Part shown: positions 1-9,976 of the stretch, in pieces
How positions within the stretch are numbered: the stretch's first letter is position 1
Layout of the letters: the number at the start of each line of letters is the position of its first letter
Assembly (NCBI GenBank): GCA_021780105.1
Contig: JAJXZJ010000046.1
Coordinates: forward strand, 1-64,000
Direction: 5' to 3'
Length of the DNA stretch: 64,000 bases
DNA from: a bacterium
GTDB taxonomy: Bacteria; Verrucomicrobiota; Verrucomicrobiia; Limisphaerales; J093
Position numbers and translations under genes: made by a program
The notes under the pieces: model-generated
What the model saw: only the letters and a program-made list of their open reading frames with translations
The model's database searches: none
What the model was told of the DNA's origin: nothing

Positions 1-470
1 ATATAGCGCGCTCCGCCGTTGCCGTTGATGGTGATGGAGGTTTCCACGGCCGACTCGGTGGTCACGTCGAAGGTGAAGTCGTCGTAGATGTTGGGCTGGA
101 GGTAGAGGTAGAAGGCCAGCGTGCCGCCCGGCAGCGTCAGGTTGAGCTTGTAACTGTCGGTGTAATACACGGCGCCGGCGTAACCGTGGCTCCAGGTGCT
201 CCACAGCGAGCCGATCTGGTCGTGCTCGACGGCGGTGCCGAAGGTCAGGTTGCCGGTCACCGGGGCGCTGGCCGGCGGGGTCAGGGAGGTGGTCAGGGAG
301 CCTTCCGCCGAGAGATCGGCGGGAAAGCCAATCATGCTGTAGCCGCCCAGCGTGGCCGGTGGCGCGGCCGTCCCAGGCGAGGTGTCAATGAAGATTGCGC
401 CCTGGCAGCACAGCCCCAGCGGCAGAATGCCAGCGGCGAATCCGACCCGCAGTGATCTTGCGCTTCTCAT
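1..470 (-). CDS. PEP-CTERM-type exported protein, 3' end beyond window
   Basis: The minus-strand reading frame starts at ATG 468-470 and stays open for 156 codons to the left edge, so the C-terminus is missing. It begins MRSARSLRVGFAAGILPLGL, a typical signal peptide. The mature part is a close paralogue of the protein at 3642-4298: both share the stretches SPGTAAPPATLGGYSMIGFP and SAPVTGNL, and both have a FYLYLQPNI/FYLYVQPNI segment. That paralogue ends in a PEP-CTERM sorting signal, so the same is expected here outside the window. Function is unknown; it is probably an exported, exosortase-processed surface protein. Confidence 0.85.
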   Translation of the reverse strand, partial: MRSARSLRVGFAAGILPLGLCCQGAIFIDTSPGTAAPPATLGGYSMIGFPADLSAEGSLTTSLTPPASAPVTGNLTFGTAVEHDQIGSLWSTWSHGYAGAVYYTDSYKLNLTLPGGTLAFYLYLQPNIYDDFTFDVTTESAVETSITINGNGGARY

Positions 471-781
471 ATTTGTCCTCATGTGTTGGTTGTTGGTTGC
501 TCCGGCTGGTGGCTGTTTTGTGGGGCGTGAATGCTCCGTTTTCCGAGTCCTGGCCGGAATAAGTCTATCCCGACTTATCAAAACAAGTTTTTACTCGGAA
601 TGGTGATTCGCTGAAAGCCGGCTGTTCAGGTGTCAACTGAGCAGGGGATAGTCCACGCGCTCGTGATGAAACGGGTTCGCCAGGCTTTCGGCAAAACAAG
701 AAGCCCCGGCGTTTCACCGCCGGGGCCTGCATCGGTTCCTGCCGTTTTCACGCGGCGGCAACCGTGACGCGCACGCTCTGA
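471..781. other. Intergenic region between the partial PEP-CTERM gene and the PKD-protein gene
   Basis: No credible coding frame was found. It holds the upstream region of the gene at 1-470 and, near 690-726, a terminator-like hairpin for the gene at 782-3601. The stretch around 560-605 is clearly AT-richer than its surroundings, as a promoter region would be, but I could not define -35/-10 boxes. Confidence 0.5.
690..726 (-). terminator. Rho-independent terminator after the PKD-protein gene
   Basis: A perfect 9-bp stem (703-711 GCCCCGGCG with 718-726) closes a 6-base loop. Read on the minus strand it is followed by a T-rich tail (TTCTTGTTTT). It lies about 55 bases past the stop codon of the minus-strand gene at 782-3601. 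Confidence 0.75.
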
Positions 782-3601
782 TTATGGGGCCAGAATCACC
801 GCCGACTTCACACCGAGCGGGTCAACGTCCCAGACAGTGGCCTGTCCCTTGACGGTGATGATGGCCGCGACGCCGTAGCTGCCGGGCTTGACCGTTGCTT
901 TCGCGGCTTGGGAGATGCGCAGAACATCTTCGTCCTTGAACGGTCCGGCCACGAAGCTCGGCGTCAGCGTGTCACCGACGTAGATCTTGATGGCAACCTC
1001 GTCGAAACAATCGCTGTCACCAAACACCTGGCGGTAATACCTTGGGTTGTTGGCGACCTTTTGGCTCGGAACGCACCTTACCGTCGGCGGGTTGCACTCC
1101 GGTGTGGCCGAGATTTCATTCGACTGGCACAACTCGTTACCGTTTATGGCCAGCGGTCGAACGACATAGTAATACGTTGTCCCGGACACGGCGGTCGTAT
1201 CCGTAAAACTTAGCGCGGTTGATGAACCAATCCACGCATACGGACCGCCCGGGGTGAGCGACCGATAGATGCTGTAGGAGGCGGCACCGGACATGGGCGT
1301 CCAACCCATCACCACGTCCTTGCCATCCGGCACGAATGAGAGGGTGACGCAGGCGCAGTCTGGATCAGCCGCCGCCTTTACAATGACCGTGGCTGACGCA
1401 ACGCTGGACAGATCGCCCGAGGGATCGCTGGGGAATGAGGCCGCGGTATTGTCCGTAACCTTCAATTGAACGACATAGCTTCCAGGTCCCAGGGTCTCAA
1501 AGTAGGGTGTAACATCCGGCGTGGCACCGGTCACGTCGCCGAAGATGTTGTCGCCGTTAAGATCCCATTCATAGGATTTGATATAGTCTCCGGGATTGGA
1601 ACCTGGCTCGTGCTTGCCGTCATCCGGGTTGATGGACAGGCGTCCGTCCAGAAACCAGGGTTTGGCTTGCGGGCAGAAAACATACGGACCGCCCGCGTTG
1701 GCCGTCGGTGCCACTGGTGGCACGGTGACATTCACGTTGACGTAAGCCTCACCCGTCAGCGGCGGCGAGCTATCATCCGTGACCCGTAGCTTGACCGGGT
1801 AGATGCCCAGCGAGGCGAAGGTGACCTGGATTGTCACGCCCTCTCCTTCAAAGATGCCGTCGTTGTTCACGTCCCACTCCCATTTGACCACGACGTGGCC
1901 GGGGGCCTTGTCATACGACGCCGAACCATCCAAGGTGATGATTTGACCCGCCAGGCTGGGATTCGGATTCGCGACGGGGACGGCCACCGGTGCCCCGCCC
2001 GCGCGGAAGATCGTCTGACTAAGCATCTGGATGGCCCAGGCAGTCTCGAAGAAGTACTGATCATACGTCACGTTGTGTCCCCACCAGGCTCCCGCCGCAT
2101 TCTGGCCGTTGACCAGGGCGCGCGCCACGCCATCGCTTGGATCGCCATTGGCAGTCTCCGCCCCATACCAATCAAGCGGGAGCACACCAGGTGTGGAAGA
2201 CTGGAGCAGCAGCGGGGGTGTCGCCGAAGCAGATATTGGCGTCGGCACGCCGCCCGGAGAATGCAGCAACATGGACTTTACGAACGAGAATAGACCATAG
2301 TAGTAGCCCTTGATTCCGGTATCCCAGTTATCGCGCATCACCGTTTCCGCTGCGTCCCAACCGGGCCAGCCGGCTGTGGGCGTTCCCCGGCCAATGCCAT
2401 CCATGGCCATCTGCACCATGCCAGAAGGCGTCGTCGCCCAGGCCCCCCATGGGTACCAATAATAAGGCTGATATCCAAACGCGCCGAACAGTCCGCCACT
2501 ACCGTTGTTGCCTCCGTCTTGCGAATTGGAGAGCCAGACCACATTCCAATCTTTCATCCATTGCGGCACGCCCAATCCCCATTCCCGCTCTGCGGGAATC
2601 ATGCCAATGGCCGCCCACTGGCATACCGAGTTATCCGGATAGTCTCCAGGATTGTAACGCCAGCCGCCGCCGCCGCCATAGGGAGACGCACCCGTGTATT
2701 GCGCCCACAGGTAGTAATCCACCATGTCCTGTAGAACCTCCGAGTATTTACGGCCGACGACGCCCGCCCGGCCGGTCACGGTCACGGCGTTCGGCGTTCC
2801 GCTGGCAATGATGCAATCCATGAACATGCCGCCCTGGTAGAGCGGGTAGCCATCATCCGCACAAATGCCGATCCCGTTGCCGTTCAAATCCTCGTTGTAG
2901 GTGCCAGATGGGATCGTTTTCAACGGGGGGATGCCCTGTGTGGTCAGTCGTTGGAAAACCCGTCGCAGACCCCTTTGGACCGATTCCGTGTAGGGGTCAT
3001 CGGTGCTCCCGGTTTCCAGGTGCCCTTGAGTCTCGAAGGCGCAGACGTTTTCGGCGTCCAGGCTCGAGAAGCCCAGGCCGCTCGCGTAGCCACCCAGCTT
3101 GGTGCTATCCCAATGCCCCAGGTCAAACGTGCCATCGTTATACCGAGTCATGCTCTTGTGCAAATACCACAAGCCTTCGTCAATTGCGATATTAGCCTCG
3201 ACTTTAAGCGATTTGGGTTGCACCAGGACATAGTAAGGCTTGGTGGCGCTTTGGCCGCTGCCAGTATCCAGCACTGTCAGCCTCGCCGTATAGAGCGTTC
3301 CATCTACACCGGTGAATGCATGCTTGGCCTCAATGGCGTAGTTATCGCCAACGGTCCCTGAGGCAACGGGGGAGCCGTCGCCAAAGTCCCATGTCCATTG
3401 GATGGTAGGGCCGGACACATCCGCTGTCCCTTTCAGGGTGACTGCTTTGCCAACATAGGTATCATGCGGAATGGTTGGATCGCTGGGCACCCACGGCACG
3501 GTCTTGACGGTGGGCACTACGGCCCAAACCATGCCACTGACAGATACCAAAGCGATGCCGCACAGCCATTTCCAAACGGCTGACCGGGTGTTTGTCTTCA
3601 T
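782..3601 (-). CDS. Secreted PKD-domain / fibronectin-III protein with toroid-like central region
   Basis: 939 aa. The N-terminus (MKTNTRSAVWKWLCGIALVS) is a signal peptide. A PKD-type domain follows (about 35-130, with the WDFGDGSP motif). A long central region (about 135-545) is rich in Trp and Gly and ends in a YFFETAWAIQMLSQ segment; it resembles the alpha/alpha-toroid fold of terpene-cyclase/prenyltransferase-like proteins seen in planctomycete and verrucomicrobial secreted proteins. Two more PKD-type domains follow (WEWDVNNDGIFEGEG, YEWDLNGDNIFGD), then a fibronectin-III domain (SYSIYRSLTPGG) and a short tail. No catalytic motif is visible and no PEP-CTERM signal is present. It sits between two paralogous PEP-CTERM genes. 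The toroid assignment is inference; the PKD and FN3 calls are firm. Confidence 0.85.
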   Translation of the reverse strand: MKTNTRSAVWKWLCGIALVSVSGMVWAVVPTVKTVPWVPSDPTIPHDTYVGKAVTLKGTADVSGPTIQWTWDFGDGSPVASGTVGDNYAIEAKHAFTGVDGTLYTARLTVLDTGSGQSATKPYYVLVQPKSLKVEANIAIDEGLWYLHKSMTRYNDGTFDLGHWDSTKLGGYASGLGFSSLDAENVCAFETQGHLETGSTDDPYTESVQRGLRRVFQRLTTQGIPPLKTIPSGTYNEDLNGNGIGICADDGYPLYQGGMFMDCIIASGTPNAVTVTGRAGVVGRKYSEVLQDMVDYYLWAQYTGASPYGGGGGWRYNPGDYPDNSVCQWAAIGMIPAEREWGLGVPQWMKDWNVVWLSNSQDGGNNGSGGLFGAFGYQPYYWYPWGAWATTPSGMVQMAMDGIGRGTPTAGWPGWDAAETVMRDNWDTGIKGYYYGLFSFVKSMLLHSPGGVPTPISASATPPLLLQSSTPGVLPLDWYGAETANGDPSDGVARALVNGQNAAGAWWGHNVTYDQYFFETAWAIQMLSQTIFRAGGAPVAVPVANPNPSLAGQIITLDGSASYDKAPGHVVVKWEWDVNNDGIFEGEGVTIQVTFASLGIYPVKLRVTDDSSPPLTGEAYVNVNVTVPPVAPTANAGGPYVFCPQAKPWFLDGRLSINPDDGKHEPGSNPGDYIKSYEWDLNGDNIFGDVTGATPDVTPYFETLGPGSYVVQLKVTDNTAASFPSDPSGDLSSVASATVIVKAAADPDCACVTLSFVPDGKDVVMGWTPMSGAASYSIYRSLTPGGPYAWIGSSTALSFTDTTAVSGTTYYYVVRPLAINGNELCQSNEISATPECNPPTVRCVPSQKVANNPRYYRQVFGDSDCFDEVAIKIYVGDTLTPSFVAGPFKDEDVLRISQAAKATVKPGSYGVAAIITVKGQATVWDVDPLGVKSAVILAP

Positions 3602-3641
3602 AAAAAGGCTCGCCTTCCGTGGTTGAATGGTGAATCATGCC

Positions 3642-4298
3642 TTAAATACTGTTAATCTTGCGATAAGCGCCCAAACCGAGTAATCCCAATCCGGCAAGCA
3701 AACCGAACGCACCCGGCTCGGGCACATTGTTGATGCCGAACTCACCGACGGCGAAGTCCGTCTCCGACGTGGTTTGGTCCACGAACACGAAGTGTAACGG
3801 CTTGCTGGGATCGTCGCTGTAGAAGCCTACGTATTTCGCGCCCCCGTTGCCGTCAACGTCGAACGTCGTCACCGCTGCACTCGAATCCACGGTGAATTCA
3901 AACGTCGCCTTGATGTTTGGCTGGACGTAGAGGTAGAAAGCCATTGTCCCGGTGGGCAGCGTCATCAGCAGGTCATAGTCGCCGGGCAGGTAATACACAT
4001 CGCCCGTGTAGCCATGACTCCACATGTCCCACATGGAGCCGACGATATCGTGCTCGAGTGCGCTGCTGAACACAAGGTTTCCTGTCACCGGGGCACTGAC
4101 CGGCGGGATCAGGGAGGTGGTCAGGGTGCCCTCGGCCGATGGGTCGGCGGGAAAGCCGATCATGCTGTAGCCGCCCAGCGTGGCCGGTGGCGCAGCCGTC
4201 CCAGGCGAGGTGTCTACGAAAATGCCCGCGCAGGCCTGGCTGATTCCGATCACGCCCGCCAACCCGGCCAGCGATGTAAAAGGTCTGAAGTGGTTCAT
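3642..4298 (-). CDS. PEP-CTERM sorting-domain protein
   Basis: 218 aa. It has an N-terminal signal peptide and the classic C-terminal tripartite signal: VPEPGAFGLL, a hydrophobic helix (AGLGLLGLGA), then a basic end (YRKINSI). PEP-CTERM tails are recognised by exosortase, normally in exopolysaccharide-producing Gram-negative bacteria; no exosortase gene lies in this window. The mature domain is a paralogue of the partial protein at 1-470. It lies 40 bases upstream of the PKD-protein gene on the same strand, so the two may be cotranscribed. The ligand or role is unknown. Confidence 0.9.
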   Translation of the reverse strand: MNHFRPFTSLAGLAGVIGISQACAGIFVDTSPGTAAPPATLGGYSMIGFPADPSAEGTLTTSLIPPVSAPVTGNLVFSSALEHDIVGSMWDMWSHGYTGDVYYLPGDYDLLMTLPTGTMAFYLYVQPNIKATFEFTVDSSAAVTTFDVDGNGGAKYVGFYSDDPSKPLHFVFVDQTTSETDFAVGEFGINNVPEPGAFGLLAGLGLLGLGAYRKINSI

Positions 4299-5008
4299 GA
4301 TATGTGTGTCTAATTGGTTGCCGCAGTTTGCCTCACCACAATCTCGTCATTAGCGGAACCTCCGGCCTGGCCGGCTGTTACACGTAGGTTGCCCTCCCGA
4401 GAGGGCAGAGATGGCGATGCTATGCATCCATTACTACGGATTTGATTGTCACGGCTTACAGTTGATCCCTCACCACTTCAGAATCCAAACCGCGCCAGTC
4501 CCTTGCCGACTTTTCAGCGTCCACCGGTCTTTCTGCGGCATGGGTTTGCGTTTAATTCCGCGTAAACGCGGCCGTTGACCGGCGATCACAATCGCTGGAC
4601 CCAGGCAAGCCTGCTGAAAGAATCCACCCATCGTGTCCATTGGATGAAAAGGGGATGCACATGCGGTGCCACACATCATCAGGGCGCATCCGACTTAAAT
4701 AGCCAATCCAATGTGCGCCCGGCTTCGTCTCCAGTGTGCTGCCTGCGTGGCTTTTCGGTCGCGATGGTGCCCCACCGGACGCACGCGCCATTGACACCTT
4801 TTTTACGACTCCCGGCCGCATTTTGATTATTCGCGGCTGAGTATGCACTGCAATGTCCCGCCATGAATACGTGCGGTTCGATTCAATTTGTCCGGCCCGG
4901 CGGCTGGAGAAGTCTGGCGGCACCTTCGCGGGGCGGTGGAACGACATTTGTCGCCGGCAGAAACCATTCCCCCCGACCACGTCCGCGCCGGCAATTCGAA
5001 GGAAAGCC
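4299..5008. other. 710-base intergenic region upstream of the kdp operon
   Basis: It separates the minus-strand PEP-CTERM gene from the plus-strand kdp operon and must hold both promoters. Short open frames here have no recognisable product. Two small perfect hairpins are visible: TGCCCTC/GAGGGCA with a CCGA loop (4390-4407), and CCGCGT/ACGCGG (4558-4571). I recognise no riboswitch. Confidence 0.5.
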
Positions 5009-5092
5009 ATGCCCGACCTCATCTTCACCGGCGTAATCGTGTTGTTCTTCGCCGCCAGCGTCCTGTATGCCCGCTGGTGTGCCAGACTCTGA
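5009..5092 (+). CDS. 27-aa single-span membrane peptide at head of kdp operon
   Basis: The frame is MPDLIFTGVIVLFFAASVLY followed by ARWCARL and stop. It is one hydrophobic helix with a basic C-terminus. A good ribosome binding site (GAAGGAAAG) precedes the ATG. It ends 8 bases before kdpF and is in the same orientation. Small membrane peptides of this form are, from my memory of related genomes, often found upstream of kdpF. Its role is unproven; it may be a structural peptide of the Kdp complex or a leader peptide. It is too short for most gene finders. Confidence 0.65.
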   Translation: MPDLIFTGVIVLFFAASVLYARWCARL

Positions 5093-5100
5093 ACAGTTTT

Positions 5101-5184
5101 ATGGGAAATCTCGTCGTTGGTCTGATTGCTGGACTCCTGTTTGCGTATTTGTTCGTTGCCATGGTCCGGCCGGAGAAATTTTAA
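5101..5184 (+). CDS. kdpF: KdpF, small subunit of K+-transporting ATPase
   Basis: 27 aa, MGNLVVGLIAGLLFAYLFVA then MVRPEKF. One membrane helix followed by the (L/V)RPE(K/R)F end is the hallmark of KdpF, a peptide of about 29 aa that stabilises the KdpFABC complex in the inner membrane. It lies 12 bases upstream of kdpA, as in other kdp operons. Confidence 0.9.
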   Translation: MGNLVVGLIAGLLFAYLFVAMVRPEKF

Positions 5185-5196
5185 CGGTGTCGTGTT

Positions 5197-6996
5197 ATGG
5201 AGGCTGCTGACTGGTTTCAACTCGTCGTTTATGTCGCCGCGCTGGCGGCGATCACCAAGCCGATGGGGTTGTATCTTATGCGGGTGCTCGACGCCAATGG
5301 ACGAACCTGGCTTGATCCTCTGCTTCGCCCGCTCGAACGGCTGACCTACCGCTTCGTGGGTGTGAAGCCCGACTGCGAGCAAGATTGGAAACAGTACACC
5401 GTCGCCATGCTGATCTTCAGCCTGGTGAGCTGCCTGTTCACCTACGCGATCCTGCGGCTCCAGCATTTGCTGCCGCTGAATCCGCAGGGCTTCGGCGCGC
5501 TGAGTCCCGACCTGGCCTTCAACACCGCCGTCAGCTTCACGACGAACACCAATTGGCAGAGTTATTCCGGCGAGTCCACAATGTCCTATCTCTCCCAGAT
5601 GGTCGCGCTGACCCTGCACAACTTTACCTCGGCGGCCACCGGCATCGCACTGGCGGCGGCGTTGGTCCGCGGCATTGCCCGGCACTCGGTCAAGACGCTG
5701 GGTAATTTCTGGGTGGACCTGGTGCGGGTCACCTACTACTTGCTGCTGCCGATCTGTCTGGTGTTCGCGGTCGTCCTCGTGTCGCAGGGCATGATCCAGA
5801 ATTTCAAACCCTACACCACGGCGAAGCTGGTCGAGCCGATGAAAATCTCCGTGGCGAAGGTGGATCAGGACGGCAAGCCGGTTACCGACAAGGCCGGCCG
5901 GCCGGTAATGGAAACGCATACCGTCACCGAACAAACCATCGTGCAAGGCCCGATGGCCTCGCAGGTGGCCATCAAGATGCTCGGCACCAACGGCGGCGGT
6001 TACGTAAACGCCAACGCCGCGCATCCGTTTGAGAATCCCACGCCCCTCTCGAACTTCCTCCAGATGCTCTCCATTTTCGCCATTGGCAGCGGGCTGACCT
6101 ATTTCCTCGGCCGCATGGTGAGCAACCAGGCCCACGGCTGGTCGGTCTGGGCCGCCATGATGGCGCTGTTTCTCGGCGGCGTGCTGCTGTGCTGGCATTC
6201 GGAAGCGGCGGGAAACCCCATCCACCAACAGCTTGGCGTGGCCGCCGCCGACGGTAACATGGAGGGCAAGGAGGTCCGCTTCGGCGTGTTCAATTCCGCG
6301 TTGTTCGCCACCGTCACCACTGACGCCTCCTGCGGCGCGGTCAACGCCATGCACGACTCGTTCACGCCGCTGGGCGGGTTCGTGCCACTCTTCAACATCC
6401 AGCTCGGCGAAATCATCGTCGGCGGCGTGGGCGCCGGCCTTTACGGCATGTTGGTCTTCGTGATTCTCGCCGTGTTCATCGCCGGCCTGATGGTCGGACG
6501 CACGCCGGAATACCTCGGCAAAAAAATCCAGTCCTACGAAGTCAAGATGGCGATGCTGGCTCTGCTGGTCCTCGCGGTGTCCATCCTCGGCTTTGCCGCG
6601 TGGGCGGTGGTCAGCTCGTGGGGTCTGGCCGGGCTGAATAACGGGGGTCCGCACGGCCTGAGCGAAATCCTCTACGCCTTCAGCTCCGCGAACGGCAACA
6701 ACGGCAGCGCCTTTGCCGGGCTGACCACCAACACGCCCTGGTGGAACACGACGCTGGGCCTGGCGATGTTGACCGGCCGGTTCCTGATGATCGTGCCGAT
6801 CATGGCGTTGGCCGGCTTGCTGGCGCGGCAAAAGGTGTCGCCGCCCAGTGCGGGCACCTTCCCGGTGGCCGGCGGCACCTTCGTGGGTTTGTTGCTCGGC
6901 ACGATCCTGCTGGTGGGCGCCTTGAACTTCCTGCCGGCACTGACGCTGGGGCCGGTGGTGGAGCATCTCCTCATGCTTCACGGAAAACTGTTTTGA
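5197..6996 (+). CDS. kdpA: K+-transporting ATPase subunit A (KdpA)
   Basis: 599 aa, slightly longer than the usual 550-580. KdpA is the channel-like, potassium-binding subunit of the high-affinity P-type ATPase KdpFABC in the cytoplasmic membrane. The four selectivity-filter repeats are visible: TTNTNWQSYSGEST, TNGGGYVNANAAHPFENPT, TTDASCGAVNAMHDSF and SANGNNGSAFAG. About ten membrane segments can be traced. A soluble insertion around residues 205-260 (charged, with KVDQDGKPVTDKAGRP) explains the extra length and is commonly seen in non-enterobacterial KdpA. kdpB follows after 18 bases. Confidence 0.97.
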   Translation: MEAADWFQLVVYVAALAAITKPMGLYLMRVLDANGRTWLDPLLRPLERLTYRFVGVKPDCEQDWKQYTVAMLIFSLVSCLFTYAILRLQHLLPLNPQGFGALSPDLAFNTAVSFTTNTNWQSYSGESTMSYLSQMVALTLHNFTSAATGIALAAALVRGIARHSVKTLGNFWVDLVRVTYYLLLPICLVFAVVLVSQGMIQNFKPYTTAKLVEPMKISVAKVDQDGKPVTDKAGRPVMETHTVTEQTIVQGPMASQVAIKMLGTNGGGYVNANAAHPFENPTPLSNFLQMLSIFAIGSGLTYFLGRMVSNQAHGWSVWAAMMALFLGGVLLCWHSEAAGNPIHQQLGVAAADGNMEGKEVRFGVFNSALFATVTTDASCGAVNAMHDSFTPLGGFVPLFNIQLGEIIVGGVGAGLYGMLVFVILAVFIAGLMVGRTPEYLGKKIQSYEVKMAMLALLVLAVSILGFAAWAVVSSWGLAGLNNGGPHGLSEILYAFSSANGNNGSAFAGLTTNTPWWNTTLGLAMLTGRFLMIVPIMALAGLLARQKVSPPSAGTFPVAGGTFVGLLLGTILLVGALNFLPALTLGPVVEHLLMLHGKLF

Positions 6997-7014
6997 CCGC
7001 GCGCACCATCGAAC

Positions 7015-9054
7015 ATGACTGCAAAGCCTCCATCCCTCCTCGACTGGCACATCGCCGCCCCCGCGGTCGGCGAGTCGTTCAAGAAACTCGATCCGCGCCG
7101 GATGTTCCGGAATCCGGTGATGTTCGTCACCCTGATCGGTGCGGCGCTGACCACGGCGGCGGCATTCACCGCGCCGGCGTCACGCGGGTTCGTCATCCAG
7201 CTTGCCGTCTGGCTCTGGTTCACCGTGCTCTTCGCCAATTTTGCCGAAGCCGTGGCGGAAGGCCGGGGCAAGGCCCAGGCCGACAGCCTGCGCAAGGCGC
7301 GCAAGGACACGGTGGCGCGGCGACTGCACGACGGCCGCGAAGAACCAATTCCCGCGCCCGAATTACGGCAAGGCGACCTGGTCGTCTGCGAGGCCGGCGA
7401 CGTGATTCCCGCCGACGGCGAAGTCATCGAAGGCATCGCCAGTGTGGACGAAGCGGCCATCACCGGCGAATCCGCGCCGGTCATCCGCGAAAGCGGCGGC
7501 GACCGCTGCGCCGTCACCGGCGGCACGCGCGTCATCAGCGACCGCATTGTGATCCGCGTCACCGCGGAGAAGGGCCACGGCTTCCTCGACCGCATGATCG
7601 CCATGGTCGAGGGCGCCCGGCGCCAGAAGACGCCGAACGAAATCGCGTTAACCATCCTGCTCGCGGCGCTGACGTTCATCTTCTTGCTCGTCTGCGTGAC
7701 GCTGAAACCCTTCGGGATTTATTCCGCGACGCCTTTCCCGCTGCCGGTGCTGGTCGCGCTGCTGGTCTGTCTGATTCCGACGACCATCGGCGGACTCTTG
7801 AGCGCCATCGGCATCAGCGGCATTGACCGGCTCATCCGCCGCAACGTCATGGCCACCAGCGGCCGCGCAGTGGAGGCGGCGGGCGACGTGGACGTGCTGT
7901 TGCTGGACAAAACCGGGACGATCACGCTCGGCAACCGCATGGCCACGGCATTTCTCCCGGCGCCACACGTGACGCCCGAGCGCCTGGCGGCTGCGGCGCA
8001 ATTCGCGTCGCTCGCGGACGAAACGCCCGAGGGCCGCTCGATCGTGGTGCTGGCCAAACAGCAATTCAACCTGCGCGGGCGCGAGGTCGCGGAGCAGCAG
8101 GCGAAGTTCGTTCCTTTCACCGCCCAAACGCGCATGAGCGGCGTGGACTTTTCGGGCGCGAACGGCCACCCGCCGTGCGCCATCCGCAAAGGCGCCGCGG
8201 AGGCCATCCGCGTTTACCTGGACCAACTTGGCGGCCAGTTTCCCGCGGCGGTGAGCCAGGCAGTGGACGAGGTGGCGCGCGCCGGCGGGACGCCGCTGGT
8301 CGTCGTCGAGGACCGCGACGTGCTTGGCGTGGTGCAACTCAAGGATGTGGTCAAAGGCGGCATCAAGGAACGGTTCGCGCAGCTCCGCGCCATGGGCATC
8401 CGCACCGTGATGATCACCGGCGACAACCCGCTCACCGCCGCCGCCATCGCCGCCGAGGCGGGCGTGGACGATTTCATGGCGCAGGCCACGCCGGAGGCGA
8501 AGCTCCGGCGCATCCGCGAGGAGCAGGCCGCCGGGCATCTGGTCGCGATGACCGGCGACGGCACCAACGACGCCCCCGCGCTCGCCCAGGCCGACGTGGG
8601 CGTGGCCATGAACACCGGCACCCAGGCCGCCCGCGAGGCCGGCAACATGGTGGACCTCGACTCGAACCCGACGAAGCTCATTGACATTGTGGAAATCGGC
8701 AAGCAGATGCTCATCACGCGCGGCGCGCTGACCACGTTCAGCATCGCGAACGACGTGGCCAAATACTTCGCCATCGTGCCGGCGATGCTGATGGCCACCT
8801 TTCCGGTGATCGCACCGCTCAACGTCATGCGCCTCGCCTCGCCGGAGAGCGCGATCCTGAGCGCGGTCATTTTCAACGCGCTTGTCATTATCGCCCTGAT
8901 CCCGCTGGCGTTGCGCGGCGTGGCTTACAAACCCATCGGCGCGCTCGCCATCCTGCAACGCAACCTGCTCATCTACGGACTGGGCGGCGTCGTCATTCCC
9001 TTCCTCGGCATCAAGGCCATTGATGTCCTCGTTACCGCACTCAAACTGGTATGA
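7015..9054 (+). CDS. kdpB: K+-transporting ATPase subunit B (KdpB)
   Basis: 679 aa, the normal length. This is the P-type ATPase catalytic subunit that hydrolyses ATP to drive potassium import through KdpA. Visible motifs are TGES in the actuator domain, the phosphorylation site DKTGT with Asp298, and [20 protein letters not shown] in the hinge region. Membrane helices flank these. It starts 18 bases after kdpA. All key residues are present, so it should be functional. Confidence 0.98.
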   Translation: MTAKPPSLLDWHIAAPAVGESFKKLDPRRMFRNPVMFVTLIGAALTTAAAFTAPASRGFVIQLAVWLWFTVLFANFAEAVAEGRGKAQADSLRKARKDTVARRLHDGREEPIPAPELRQGDLVVCEAGDVIPADGEVIEGIASVDEAAITGESAPVIRESGGDRCAVTGGTRVISDRIVIRVTAEKGHGFLDRMIAMVEGARRQKTPNEIALTILLAALTFIFLLVCVTLKPFGIYSATPFPLPVLVALLVCLIPTTIGGLLSAIGISGIDRLIRRNVMATSGRAVEAAGDVDVLLLDKTGTITLGNRMATAFLPAPHVTPERLAAAAQFASLADETPEGRSIVVLAKQQFNLRGREVAEQQAKFVPFTAQTRMSGVDFSGANGHPPCAIRKGAAEAIRVYLDQLGGQFPAAVSQAVDEVARAGGTPLVVVEDRDVLGVVQLKDVVKGGIKERFAQLRAMGIRTVMITGDNPLTAAAIAAEAGVDDFMAQATPEAKLRRIREEQAAGHLVAMTGDGTNDAPALAQADVGVAMNTGTQAAREAGNMVDLDSNPTKLIDIVEIGKQMLITRGALTTFSIANDVAKYFAIVPAMLMATFPVIAPLNVMRLASPESAILSAVIFNALVIIALIPLALRGVAYKPIGALAILQRNLLIYGLGGVVIPFLGIKAIDVLVTALKLV

Positions 9055-9196
9055 ACAAACCCCAGAGGAACATGGGTGACCCCGGACTTTTCAAAAGCGC
9101 GTTGCGGCGGTTGATGCCGGTTCGATCGGTGGACATTCCCGCAATTCCCCGGCGTCGTGTTCGTCGTTGTTCATCCGCGGTCGTTTTGCCTGTTTT

Positions 9197-9778
9197 ATGA
9201 AGACACTGTTTTCCGAACTTCGCGCCGCGGTCATGGTCACGCTCGTCCTTACCGTCGTCTGCTGCGGCATGTATCCGCTCGTCGTGTATGGCCTGGCCCA
9301 GACGTTGTTTGGGGACCGGGCCAACGGCAGTTTGATTGTGGACCGGGCCGGCGTCGTTCGCGGTTCGCGGCTCATCGGCCAGGGGTTTGCCGCGTCGAAA
9401 TATTTTCATCCGCGTCCTTCCGCCGCAGGCAACGGCTACGACGCCACCAGCTCCGGGGGGAGCAACCTCGGCCCAACTTCGAAGCGGCTCGCCGACGCCG
9501 TCCAGGAACGGGTCGCGGCCTACCGGAAGGAAAACGGATTGAAAGACACCGACCTCGTGCCCGCCGATGCCGTCACCGCGTCCGGCAGCGGGCTGGACCC
9601 GCACATCAGCGTGCGCAACGCCGGGCTTCAGGCCCCGCGCGTTGCCCGGACGCGCAGGCTGAGCGTGGAAAAGGTGCTTGCGCTCGTCCGCCAAAACACC
9701 GAAGGCCCGGACCTCGGTTTTCTCGGCGAGCCGGGCGTCAACGTTTTGCGGCTGAATCTGGCGCTGGACTCGCTGTAG
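9197..9778 (+). CDS. kdpC: K+-transporting ATPase subunit C (KdpC)
   Basis: 193 aa. KdpC has one N-terminal membrane helix (here about 8-30) and a periplasmic domain that assists the complex. The family signatures [29 protein letters not shown] and [12 protein letters not shown] are all present. I start at ATG 9197 ([12 protein letters not shown]), matching the family; an in-frame start 30 bases upstream adds non-conserved residues. The 142-base gap after kdpB is larger than elsewhere in the operon. Confidence 0.96.
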   Translation: MKTLFSELRAAVMVTLVLTVVCCGMYPLVVYGLAQTLFGDRANGSLIVDRAGVVRGSRLIGQGFAASKYFHPRPSAAGNGYDATSSGGSNLGPTSKRLADAVQERVAAYRKENGLKDTDLVPADAVTASGSGLDPHISVRNAGLQAPRVARTRRLSVEKVLALVRQNTEGPDLGFLGEPGVNVLRLNLALDSL

Positions 9779-9976
9779 CAACCGGTCTTTTCGCGCGCTG
9801 GCGGTGAAGACAGTGGAGACGATCCTGAATGTCATTCTCGCGGTCTTGTTGACCGTTGATTGCAGGCTTTCGCTCCGATCTACTGGAATTTTCTGGGGAC
9901 TCCCAGGCTGCGGCTGTGGCGCTGGTTCCGACTTCGGAACGCCGCGCGGGGATTGACGATTTAGAGGCTGATTCCT

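Noticed and set aside
4299-5008. Possible riboswitch (for example c-di-AMP type) upstream of kdp
   Set aside because: No consensus motifs could be recognised by eye; a covariance-model search would decide.
4552-7050. An 832-codon minus-strand open frame
   Set aside because: It lies opposite kdpA, which has full family conservation. The frame is low-complexity Arg/His/Gln-rich, typical of an antisense shadow in GC-rich DNA.
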